This document shows positions 1 through 6,244 of a stretch of 10,329 nt of DNA, in pieces (position 1 is the first letter of the stretch; each line of letters starts with the position of its first letter). Source of the DNA: GH45 sp046704385. Lineage in GTDB: Bacteria; Bacteroidota; Bacteroidia; Bacteroidales; SZUA-534. The DNA is taken from assembly GCA_046704385.1 (NCBI GenBank), contig JBJKSB010000114.1:1-10329 (forward strand). Reading direction: 5' to 3'. The translations under genes were made by a program, and so were the position numbers. The notes beneath the pieces were generated by a model. The model did no database searches. It saw only the letters and a program-made list of their open reading frames with translations, and was not told the origin of the DNA.

Positions 1-99
1 TAGATGAATTTTGCTACAAAGTAAATCGACGATACTATGGTGAGAAAATATTTGAAAGATTGCTAATAGCTTCAGTTTCTATAAATTATAAGAATGTTA

Positions 100-402
100 T
101 TACTGATTCCCGATAGACATATAATATTTATAATGCAATCCGAATCCATACTCTTTCTCCTCACATATAGAAGGAAATGAACCGCCTCCCTGTAAAAACA
201 GGGCGTGTCGTGGAGTCAAACGCAATTCATATACTATGCCGTATCTCTCGAATGCCAGTCCGGCTACGTTGAGTTGTATGGAATGACGACTGAATAAAGT
301 GTCATTGGTTTGGGCAGTAACCGTTATATCTATCAATACAATGACCACGAGAATCCAAAATTTCTGCCACCGTTTCATCCTTAGTTGTGTGTTGTTTTTC
401 AT
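100..402 (-). CDS. Secreted protein fragment, probably N-terminal part of an outer-membrane beta-barrel
   Basis: Encodes 100 aa. Residues 1-31 form a signal peptide: basic Lys/Arg stretches, then the hydrophobic run FWILVVIVLIDITV ending in TAQ. The rest alternates in the way of barrel strands (SIQLNVAGLAFERYGIVYELRL, then a Gly-rich ALFLQGGGSF and GFGLHYKYYM). Comparable small barrel proteins of Bacteroidota are usually about 170-220 aa, so this one stops about halfway, at two consecutive TAA codons. In the 99 bases that follow, no frame stays open beyond about 15 codons, so a single frameshift does not restore a full barrel. It may be a decayed gene or a genuinely short protein. The start at 402 keeps the whole signal peptide; Met9 at 378 is an alternative. 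The CPBP gene ends 44 bp upstream on the same strand, so the two could be co-transcribed. Family not identified. Confidence 0.55.
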   Translation of the reverse strand: MKNNTQLRMKRWQKFWILVVIVLIDITVTAQTNDTLFSRHSIQLNVAGLAFERYGIVYELRLTPRHALFLQGGGSFPSICEEKEYGFGLHYKYYMSIGNQ

Positions 403-446
403 GATTTTAGTTTTTAGGTTTTTATTAAAATAATTGTAGCGTTGTC

Positions 447-1358
447 CTATTGTCTAAATAGTTGATTTTGGACCGGAAAAAAACTTTTTGATCTACGCCT
501 TTCAATTTTCCATATGTAATTGAAAATCAATATACATGTAGTTGCTGTTATAATATCAATAAGTACAGAAGTACCTTTGGGAGTTGCATTAGCAATGGTA
601 AGGTTTAGTAAGCCTCCCATTTTGTAATTACCTGAAAATAAGTACACTAATAAATTAAGCCCATTATGAATTCCGGCAATAAACCAGATTGATCTCCATT
701 TGAAATAAACAAACGAAAGTACAAGGGCAATGGTAAACCTCGACATAAATGCATCAATTTTAAAAGGAACCAGGATATGATGAACAGCTGCAAAAACCAA
801 TGATACCAATACAATAATAGGAATCATTAAATTGGGGTAATCGTTAAATTGCTCAATTGGGTAGGTTCTAAAAACAAGCTCTTCTTTTAATGAATTTAAT
901 GTTAACAAAAAGAGAAAGTTAAATAGCATATAAGCAGCCATGGTAAATATGCTGACATTTTCTGGTATGCATACTTTAATACTGATATCACCTCCTGAAA
1001 TATGAATTAATAAATATTCAAGAGCTTGCCACATAATGCCGATTACTGTCCCAATTAACAGAGGTTTAAAAACCTTTCCTTTAAATCCCAAAGTTTTAAA
1101 TGAACCTTTATGTATAAAATGCATGGCACTCCAAATAAGGAAAAACTGAAATGCAGCAAATATTACAACCACTGATATAGTTTTAACAGTAGGTTGAAAT
1201 GATGTACCTCCAAAATCGGCTGGACTTAATCCTAACAGCCTGGCAACAGGGAAACCGACCAAAACGCTCAAAAATGAGGCAATAAGAATTATACAAATAA
1301 TAATAATTCTTAATACTGGCGAAAGATGATAATTTTGATGTGTCTGCATTATTTCCAT
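447..1358 (-). CDS. CPBP family intramembrane metalloprotease (CAAX/Rce1-like)
   Basis: Polytopic membrane protein of 303 aa. It carries the three CPBP signatures in order: EELVFR at residues 159-164 (paired glutamates plus Arg), FAAVH at 189-193 (FxxxH, first catalytic His) and HNGLN at 231-235 (HxxxN). Hydrophobic segments lie near residues 16-45, 61-82, 98-120, 136-155, 177-195, 206-219, 223-241 and 264-283. The Glu/His set is what Rce1-type glutamate proteases use inside the membrane. Bacterial members act in bacteriocin self-immunity, protein processing or membrane homeostasis, so the substrate cannot be named here. All key residues are present, so it should be active. The start at 1358 has a second in-frame ATG at 1349; neither has a Shine-Dalgarno, and the leader is A-rich as is common in Bacteroidota. 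A 13-bp direct repeat lies 111-143 bp upstream. Confidence 0.9.
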   Translation of the reverse strand: MEIMQTHQNYHLSPVLRIIIICIILIASFLSVLVGFPVARLLGLSPADFGGTSFQPTVKTISVVVIFAAFQFFLIWSAMHFIHKGSFKTLGFKGKVFKPLLIGTVIGIMWQALEYLLIHISGGDISIKVCIPENVSIFTMAAYMLFNFLFLLTLNSLKEELVFRTYPIEQFNDYPNLMIPIIVLVSLVFAAVHHILVPFKIDAFMSRFTIALVLSFVYFKWRSIWFIAGIHNGLNLLVYLFSGNYKMGGLLNLTIANATPKGTSVLIDIITATTCILIFNYIWKIERRRSKSFFPVQNQLFRQ

Positions 1359-1468
1359 TTTTTAACTATTGTTTTTATTAAAATTTGTCAGTGTAAAGTT
1401 CACTTGATTTGTGATGCAGGGCTAATAAGCTATGCGTCTGTTTGTATAATATTTGGATTAATAATTAT

Positions 1469-1501
1469 AATTATGATGCATACTTGTAAATTATGATGCA
1501 T
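1469..1501. repeat. 13-bp direct repeat with 20-bp period upstream of the CPBP gene
   Basis: AATTATGATGCAT occurs at 1469-1481 and again, identically, at 1489-1501. The 20-bp period is about two helical turns, so both copies would face the same side of the DNA. Each copy includes the palindrome ATGCAT. The pair lies between the stop of the small membrane protein (1516) and the start of the CPBP gene (1358), where a regulator of the protease could bind. No cognate regulator is apparent, so a role is inference. Confidence 0.45.
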
Positions 1502-1515
1502 GTATTGTTTATAGC

Positions 1516-1680
1516 TTACCATTTTATAAGATTTACAGGTTCGTTACTTACCAAGATCAGCAAGATGATCCAAACGGAAAACACAATGACTCCAAAGGTT
1601 TGGCGAAGCACTAATTTAAGTCCGAACCAAATCCCCGTCAAAAGATTTCTGATGATTATAGATGTCAGATTTTTCATCAT
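1516..1680 (-). CDS. Small single-pass membrane protein, 54 aa
   Basis: An open frame on the minus strand gives 54 aa starting MMKNLTSIIIRNLL and ending EPVNLIKW, followed by TAA. The N-terminal 30 residues are basic and amphipathic (Lys3, Arg11, Lys22, Arg26). They are followed by one strongly hydrophobic helix, FGVIVFSVWIILLILV, at about residues 29-44, then a short tail. This is the usual shape of a small bacterial inner-membrane protein. The leader AAAGAACTAAAA just before the ATG is a weak purine-rich ribosome site; Met1 or Met2 could be used. It lies between the 105-aa gene and the CPBP gene on the same strand and fills what would otherwise be an empty stretch. No family is recognised. 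A 69-aa plus-strand frame covers the same bases but shows no protein-like pattern. Moderately confident that this is a gene. Confidence 0.5.
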   Translation of the reverse strand: MMKNLTSIIIRNLLTGIWFGLKLVLRQTFGVIVFSVWIILLILVSNEPVNLIKW

Positions 1681-1703
1681 TTTTAGTTCTTTAAATTGTT
1701 AAT

Positions 1704-1817
1704 CTAAATTAGTATCATACAACTTACAGTGCACTTTTTATGGTACTGCCCGACCATATTTGTAGCAGGATGAATAGCCGCTGTGGTGAATGGTGCTTGT
1801 TTGTGGTAAACGGTCAT
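1704..1817 (-). CDS. Doubtful 37-codon ORF overlapping the stop of the 105-aa gene
   Basis: The ATG at 1815-1817 overlaps the TGA of the upstream gene as ATGA, an arrangement typical of translational coupling. The frame runs 37 codons, beginning MTVYHKQAPF and ending CTVSCMILI, then TAG. It has no signal peptide, membrane helix or known motif. With this length and no recognisable family it could be a chance frame or a decayed remnant. The stop-start overlap is the only positive evidence. Confidence 0.2.
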   Translation of the reverse strand: MTVYHKQAPFTTAAIHPATNMVGQYHKKCTVSCMILI

Positions 1818-1827
1818 GATAACTTTG
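1797..1827 (+). promoter_or_regulatory. Possible antisense promoter (TTG-N20-TAACTTTG)
   Basis: TTG at 1797-1799 and TAACTTTG at 1820-1827 are separated by 20 bp. This matches the -33/-7 consensus of the main Bacteroidota sigma factor (TTG, 19-21 bp, TAnnTTTG). It points to the plus strand, into the 3' end of the 105-aa minus-strand gene, with no plus-strand gene until 2328. If active it would make an antisense or long-leader RNA. A chance match is quite possible in AT-rich DNA. Confidence 0.2.
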
Positions 1828-2131
1828 TATTAAGGGTTATTTTATTTGTCAGCAATGGGTTGAATTCATTCCATAAACTGTGGTTGATCATACCAAAATC
1901 CTTTAAGGCCTCTTTTAGTCTTTGGCCTATTACACTTCCTCTGTGATCAGATAAGGATTTGTAATGAACAATAATCAGCATATAATCTGATTTGAAATAT
2001 ACCTGGCTGAAAAGACTGATTTTAAAATCAGTTTCATGCTCTAACTCAGCTATTAAATTCTTTAGCTCAACCTCCAGTTGCGCTTTTAAATGTTCATTAG
2101 CTCTTATTTCTATTATTTCTATCCAATTCAT
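1814..2131 (-). CDS. Uncharacterised 105-aa protein, possible ferredoxin-like (ABM-type) fold
   Basis: Soluble 105-aa protein without signal peptide or membrane helix. The likely order is strand (NWIEIIEIRA, 2-11), long helix (about 12-32), strand (KISLFSQVYF), strand (YMLIIVHYK), helix (SVIGQRLKEALKDFG), then INHSLWNEF. This beta-alpha-beta-beta-alpha pattern, with a C-terminal 'GxINHSxW' segment, resembles small dimeric ferredoxin-like proteins related to the antibiotic-biosynthesis-monooxygenase fold. That assignment is from general resemblance only. No catalytic residue can be named. The gene is divergent from the sigma-54 activator at 2328. Its leader carries a sigma-54-like element at 2159-2173, with palindromes at 2227-2242 and 2249-2264 in the position of activator sites. 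It is therefore a likely direct target of that activator and may help make, sense or handle the same signal. The start at 2131 follows the weak leader AATAAAAAG. Confidence 0.7.
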   Translation of the reverse strand: MNWIEIIEIRANEHLKAQLEVELKNLIAELEHETDFKISLFSQVYFKSDYMLIIVHYKSLSDHRGSVIGQRLKEALKDFGMINHSLWNEFNPLLTNKITLNTKLS

Positions 2132-2158
2132 CTTTTTATTATTTAGTATATTAGATTA

Positions 2159-2173
2159 CCAAAGTTGTACCAA
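2159..2173 (-). promoter_or_regulatory. Candidate sigma-54 promoter of the 105-aa gene
   Basis: On the minus strand the sequence reads TTGGTACAACTTTGG. Against the sigma-54 consensus TTGGCAC-N4-TTGC it has the -24 GG, the correct spacing and the TTG of the -12 box. C is replaced by T in the -24 box and by G at the last -12 position. Predicted transcription would start near 2147, about 16 bases before the ATG at 2131. The -24 GG centre lies 86 bp from the centre of the palindrome at 2249-2264, typical for an upstream activator site. Confidence 0.5.
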
Positions 2174-2226
2174 AACTTGTAACGTATTGATAAACAAGAT
2201 ATAACATAAACACCGGGTTTTATAAA

Positions 2227-2242
2227 TTGCCGTATGTGGCAA
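2227..2242. promoter_or_regulatory. Operator-like palindrome A
   Basis: TTGCCGTATGTGGCAA has perfect TTGCC/GGCAA arms around a 6-bp centre. It differs from the perfect copy at 8479-8494 only at two central positions. It lies 22 bp (about two helical turns) from palindrome B, in the divergent region between the activator and the 105-aa gene. It is likely a binding site for the Fis-type domain of the activator. Confidence 0.6.
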
Positions 2243-2247
2243 ATAAA

Positions 2248-2279
2248 TTTGTCATATATGGCAATTAGCCCTAATTTTA
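2248..2279 (+). promoter_or_regulatory. Candidate housekeeping promoter of the sigma-54 activator gene
   Basis: TTTG at 2248-2251, 20 bp, then TAATTTTA at 2272-2279. This fits the Bacteroidota TTTG / TAnnTTTG promoter except for the last base. Transcription would begin near 2286, about 40 bases before the ATG at 2328. Palindrome B occupies the spacer, which would suit negative autoregulation. No good sigma-54 element faces this gene. Confidence 0.35.
2249..2264. promoter_or_regulatory. Operator-like palindrome B
   Basis: TTGTCATATATGGCAA differs by one base from the perfect palindrome at 8479-8494. Its centre is 86 bp upstream of the -24 GG of the candidate sigma-54 promoter at 2159-2173. 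It also falls between the -33 and -7 boxes of the activator's own putative promoter, so binding could activate leftward and repress rightward transcription. A much weaker relative, TTATCTTATATGGTGA, is at 2277-2292. Confidence 0.6.
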
Positions 2280-2327
2280 TCTTATATGGTGATTTAGAAC
2301 TATTTAAAATTTCAAACCTTTTATATA

Positions 2328-3827
2328 ATGGCCGAAAAACCAGCCTACGAGGAATTAGAAAAAGAGCTTAGCAGATTGGAATCAGCACTTGAGAATTTTA
2401 TTGAGGCAAAAAAGCAGTTAGAAAAAGACCGTTATTATCTTGATCAGGCACAGGAGATTGGGGGCATAGGTACCTGGGAAGTTGATTTAAAAACCAATCA
2501 TTTGCACTGGACTCCTCAAATGTACAGGATGCTGGGAGTTCCTATGGAAAAGGGAATAAAACTTGAAAAAGTACTTGATGATTTAATGAACCATGAAGAT
2601 CAGCATTTGGTTAATGATGCCTGGGCAGGGGCTCTTAAAGGTAAGCCTTATGATATTGAGCACCGGGCGGTGATTAATGGTGAATTAAGATGGTTCCGGG
2701 AAAAATCGAAACTGATATATGATGACAAAGGGAATATGCTTAGCGCTATTGGAATTACTCAGGATATTACTTTTAGAAAGGATGTGGAGAAGAAATTAAA
2801 AGAAGCAAAAATTAAGGAGGATGACAACCGTTACTTACAGCAAGAGTTGCACAGACTTACAGGTGATATAATCATTGGATCAAGTTTTGGATTAAAGGAA
2901 GTGATGAATAAAGCCCAGATTGCATCAAAGGTTGACAGCCCAGTTCTGCTTTTGGGTGAAACCGGGGTTGGCAAAGATGTAATTGCCAACGCCATTCATT
3001 TTGCCTCTGAGCGCAAAGATGGACCTTTTGTGAAAGTCAACTGTGGAGCTATTCCTGAATCGTTAATTGACAGTGAATTATTTGGTCATGAAAAAGGTGC
3101 TTTTACTGGTGCAATCAGTCAAAAAAGAGGATGCTTTGAACGGGCTATGAACGGTACTCTTTTTCTTGATGAAATAGGCGAATTGCCATTAGATGCGCAG
3201 GTCCGTTTTCTGAGGGTTCTTCAGGATAAGGTTATTGAACGGGTAGGGGGTTCAAAAAGCATTAAACTTGATATCAGGATTATTGCTGCCACAAATCGCG
3301 ATCTACAGGAAATGGTAGAAAAATGTGAATTCAGGGAAGATTTATGGTTCCGACTAAATGTATTCCCTATTCATATTCTGCCATTAAGAGAACGGAAAAT
3401 CGATATTTCGGCCTTGTTACAATATTTAATAGAGAAAAAAGCCGGGGAGTTAAAATTGTTAAAAATTCCTGAAATTGTTGCCGGGGCAATTGAACCCCTT
3501 TTGGAATATCACTGGCCGGGAAATGTCAGAGAGTTGCAAAATGTGGTGGAACGTGAGTTGATCCTTAATCCTAACGGACCTTTAGCCTTCGAGAATTTTT
3601 TGATAAACAAGCCTGCAAATGCTAAGAATACTGTAGATCATGATACTTTTCAATCAAAAAAACTGGATGAGGTAGTTGCTCATCATATTCAAAAAATGCT
3701 TGCCTTAACCGACGGTAAAATTCATGGTGAGGGTGGTGCTGCCGATTTACTTGGTGTTAATGCCAGCACCCTCCGTAACCGAATGAAAAAACTGGGGATT
3801 AAATACAAAAAGAGCGATTTGTATTAA
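2328..3827 (+). CDS. PAS-domain sigma-54-dependent transcriptional activator (AAA+, Fis-type HTH)
   Basis: Cytoplasmic regulator of 499 aa, the usual length for a PAS-containing enhancer-binding protein. Residues 5-38 form a charged coiled coil. Residues 40-150 are a PAS domain of the PAS_3 type (GIGTWEVDLKTNHLHWTPQMYRMLG ... GITQDIT), which may bind a small ligand. Residues 182-410 are the AAA+ core: Walker A GETGVGKD (210-217), the sigma-54-contacting loop GAFTGA (257-262), Walker B LFLDEIGEL (278-286), arginines in FREDLWFR (335-342) and WPGNVREL (396-403). Residues 465-492 are a Fis-type helix-turn-helix (GGAADLLGVNASTLRNRMKKLGI). All residues needed for ATP use and sigma-54 contact are present. 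There is no receiver domain or membrane helix, so control is probably through the PAS domain. Palindromes 64-100 bp upstream of the start, and another near the envelope operon, are its likely targets. The start has no strong Shine-Dalgarno. Confidence 0.95.
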   Translation: MAEKPAYEELEKELSRLESALENFIEAKKQLEKDRYYLDQAQEIGGIGTWEVDLKTNHLHWTPQMYRMLGVPMEKGIKLEKVLDDLMNHEDQHLVNDAWAGALKGKPYDIEHRAVINGELRWFREKSKLIYDDKGNMLSAIGITQDITFRKDVEKKLKEAKIKEDDNRYLQQELHRLTGDIIIGSSFGLKEVMNKAQIASKVDSPVLLLGETGVGKDVIANAIHFASERKDGPFVKVNCGAIPESLIDSELFGHEKGAFTGAISQKRGCFERAMNGTLFLDEIGELPLDAQVRFLRVLQDKVIERVGGSKSIKLDIRIIAATNRDLQEMVEKCEFREDLWFRLNVFPIHILPLRERKIDISALLQYLIEKKAGELKLLKIPEIVAGAIEPLLEYHWPGNVRELQNVVERELILNPNGPLAFENFLINKPANAKNTVDHDTFQSKKLDEVVAHHIQKMLALTDGKIHGEGGAADLLGVNASTLRNRMKKLGIKYKKSDLY

Positions 3828-3844
3828 TATAAATTAGTTAGAAC

Positions 3845-3874
3845 AATCAGGTGGGTTATTGATCCCACCTGATT
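3845..3874. terminator. Hairpin terminator between convergent genes
   Basis: AATCAGGTGGG at 3845-3855 pairs perfectly with CCCACCTGATT at 3864-3874, an 11-bp stem with an 8-base loop. TTATTTATAATT follows on the plus strand. It lies 17 bp after the stop of the activator and 9 bp beyond the stop of the RND gene, so it can serve both. The T tract is better for the plus strand. Confidence 0.8.
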
Positions 3875-3883
3875 TATTTATAA

Positions 3884-6226
3884 TTATCCTTCCTCACCAA
3901 ATATCTTAAATCTTTTAAATAGTAACGGAGTGATGAAAAAATCGGCCAATAGGGCGGATAGCATTCCTGAAACAGCCAATATTCCAAGAAAGAAGTAAAA
4001 TTTAACTTCGGAGGTCATATAGGTCAAAAAGTTGGCACTTAAAACCAGGGTAGTAAAAACCAGTGCAACTCCGACCGACCGTACTGACTTAAGTATGCTT
4101 TCTTTGTAATTACGGGTGCGTATAAATTCCAGTTTACTATGGTTGATGAAGTGAATGGTATCATCAACAGCCAAACCCAGTATCATAGGCATAATCAGAA
4201 CTGTTGATGAATCCAGCGGAATATCGAAAAATCCCATAATACCACCAATTACCAGTGCGGGAGTAATATTTGGAATAAGTGCTATTAATCCTGTTTTAAC
4301 TTTACCAAAAACCAGCATCATTAAAATAGCTATTACCAGCATGGCAATTCCAAAGGATACAATCTGCCCTTTGGTGATGTAACCGATCATTTTAATGAAC
4401 TGTGGAATTGAGCCAACCACGTCAATTCTCGCTTCCGGAAAAAGTTCAGCGGCAGTATATGCTACTTCGTTAAAATCTTTAGTCATGTCTTTAACGCGCA
4501 TGTCGTTTAAATGAACGGATAAACGAAGGAATTTATAATCGTAGTCTACCCAATATTCACTTTCGGTACCACCGGCATTTTCATACAATAACAACAACTG
4601 GGCAATTAATTCACGGTTTTCGGGTATTTTATAATATGCGGGGTCGTTGTTGTGCAGTACCTGGTTCATATCTTTCACTACGTCAAGTATGGAGTTGGTA
4701 CTTTTTGTCAGGTTTGATTCTTTAGCCTTGTTTTCAAGTATTTCAAGTTTATGCAATACTTCCGGATCTTTTGCCATGCCTTCTTTCGGGAGATCTATCA
4801 TAACTTCGTAGGAGTAAAGTGATCCTAATTCAGTTTCAGCGAGTTCAAACAAGTCTTTTACGTAGGGCACTTTGGTTCCTATCGATTTTTTAGGATTGGT
4901 ATCGACTACAACTTTTGTTGTTCCCCAAATACAGATACCCATCAAAAATAGAAAGGTTATTACAATTTTTTTGGGATGATTCAGAATCCATTCACCCAAA
5001 CGATACAAATTATCTTCAAAGCGCGATGTTTTATTTTTCTGAAATTCAGGATGTTGCTTTTTATTCTTGCCAAAGCTTAATAAAACAGGTGTCAGAACCA
5101 TTACAACTATAAAAGTAGCAGCAACAATACCGGCTGTTGACAAGCCCATAAAACGAACCGTTTTAACAGGTATAAATAACGCACTTAACAGTGCTGTAAT
5201 GGTGGTTAATGCGGTAAATAATACGGACCAACCCACTTCGCCAAAGGTGTAAATGATAGCCTGTTTTCGATTACCATATTTTTGAAAATACCGTTTAAAA
5301 AAGCTAAACAAGTGAATGGAGTAGGCAATGGAAACAGCAAAACCAATTAAAAACGGAAAACTGAGTACCATATTATCAACTTCTGTTCCTATAAAACCAA
5401 TAACACCATAAACCATTAAGATGGAACTTACGGCAGAAATTATAGGAATAATTACACCGCGGAATGAACGGAGGGCAACTGCCAAAATAACGATGGCAAA
5501 TAAAATAGCCAGACCCATTACACGAGAACTTTCAACAGCAAAATACTCACGTTTTTCATAATTAATTACAGGCATTCCCACGGCTTTTGGATTAAGATTG
5601 CGGTATTTTTCCTTATTTATAATTTTAAGCACCGATTCTCCAGCTAAAACATCAGGACTTGTTTTATATTCTTTTTGCCAGTCCTTAGGAAATGGAGTGA
5701 ATTTTATGGTCATTAATGTCTGAGTGCTATCACTTGAAATTAGTCGCTTTCTGAGACTTTCTTTACTAAAAGCACGTTCTATTATCGCATTAAGTGATGC
5801 TGAATCGGTTGGAATAACATCAGGAACAATTTGTTCAATCACCATTCCATATTCATCACCCATGGTGAATTCAATGTCGTTTAAGGAAATTACTTTTTCT
5901 ACAAAAACCACACTGTCAGCAAGTTCATCATGTAGTTCCCGCAATAGGTTTAGTGATTCTTGCGAGAATAAACTATCGTTTTCAAGAAGAACCACAACAT
6001 ACTGATCGTTACCAAATATTTCTTCAAAATGTTTGGTTTGGATGTTAATAGAGTCACTTTCGAGAAATGAATTCTCGTTTGAGGTGTCAATTTGTACCAG
6101 GGCTGAGCCATACAGACAGGCTACAATACTGGCTACAAATAAGCTTAGATACAGCCATCGGAATTTTAAAATATGACTGGCTATTTTTTCAAAAGCTGTG
6201 TTGATTTTTTCGATATTAATTAACAT
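3884..6226 (-). CDS. RND superfamily exporter, MMPL / COG1033-like
   Basis: Inner-membrane protein of 780 aa with the duplicated RND plan. A first helix (about 24-45) is followed by a large periplasmic loop (46-230) and five helices (about 235-385). The plan then repeats: helix about 419-438, loop 440-618, five helices about 622-770. The length suits the two-domain, 12-helix MMPL/HpnN-like exporters that move lipids or other hydrophobic molecules, rather than AcrB-size drug pumps (over 1000 aa). The second half keeps the proton-relay-type motif GLAVDDTIHF (684-693, Asp688/Asp689). The equivalent site of the first half reads GFAVSIAYSIH (295-305) and has no acidic residue, so energy coupling may rest on the second half. 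It is the last gene of the operon, 18 bp after the barrel gene. The cargo is unknown; a lipid or similar hydrophobic compound is inferred from family and neighbours. The start at 6226 has no strong Shine-Dalgarno. Confidence 0.9.
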   Translation of the reverse strand: MLINIEKINTAFEKIASHILKFRWLYLSLFVASIVACLYGSALVQIDTSNENSFLESDSINIQTKHFEEIFGNDQYVVVLLENDSLFSQESLNLLRELHDELADSVVFVEKVISLNDIEFTMGDEYGMVIEQIVPDVIPTDSASLNAIIERAFSKESLRKRLISSDSTQTLMTIKFTPFPKDWQKEYKTSPDVLAGESVLKIINKEKYRNLNPKAVGMPVINYEKREYFAVESSRVMGLAILFAIVILAVALRSFRGVIIPIISAVSSILMVYGVIGFIGTEVDNMVLSFPFLIGFAVSIAYSIHLFSFFKRYFQKYGNRKQAIIYTFGEVGWSVLFTALTTITALLSALFIPVKTVRFMGLSTAGIVAATFIVVMVLTPVLLSFGKNKKQHPEFQKNKTSRFEDNLYRLGEWILNHPKKIVITFLFLMGICIWGTTKVVVDTNPKKSIGTKVPYVKDLFELAETELGSLYSYEVMIDLPKEGMAKDPEVLHKLEILENKAKESNLTKSTNSILDVVKDMNQVLHNNDPAYYKIPENRELIAQLLLLYENAGGTESEYWVDYDYKFLRLSVHLNDMRVKDMTKDFNEVAYTAAELFPEARIDVVGSIPQFIKMIGYITKGQIVSFGIAMLVIAILMMLVFGKVKTGLIALIPNITPALVIGGIMGFFDIPLDSSTVLIMPMILGLAVDDTIHFINHSKLEFIRTRNYKESILKSVRSVGVALVFTTLVLSANFLTYMTSEVKFYFFLGILAVSGMLSALLADFFITPLLFKRFKIFGEEG

Positions 6227-6244
6227 GATTGAAAGTTTTAAGAA

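Noticed and set aside
1493..1702. 69-codon plus-strand frame
   Set aside because: It is antisense to the small membrane protein frame, which has a clear hydrophobic helix; the plus-strand translation has no such pattern.
1740..1946. 68-codon plus-strand frame
   Set aside because: It runs antisense to the end of the 105-aa gene and has a Cys/Trp-scattered composition without a motif.
2286..2302. Possible sigma-54 promoter for the activator itself (TATGGTGATTTAG)
   Set aside because: The -24 box is imperfect, the -12 GC is missing, and the distance to the palindromes differs from the 86 bp seen at the other two promoters.
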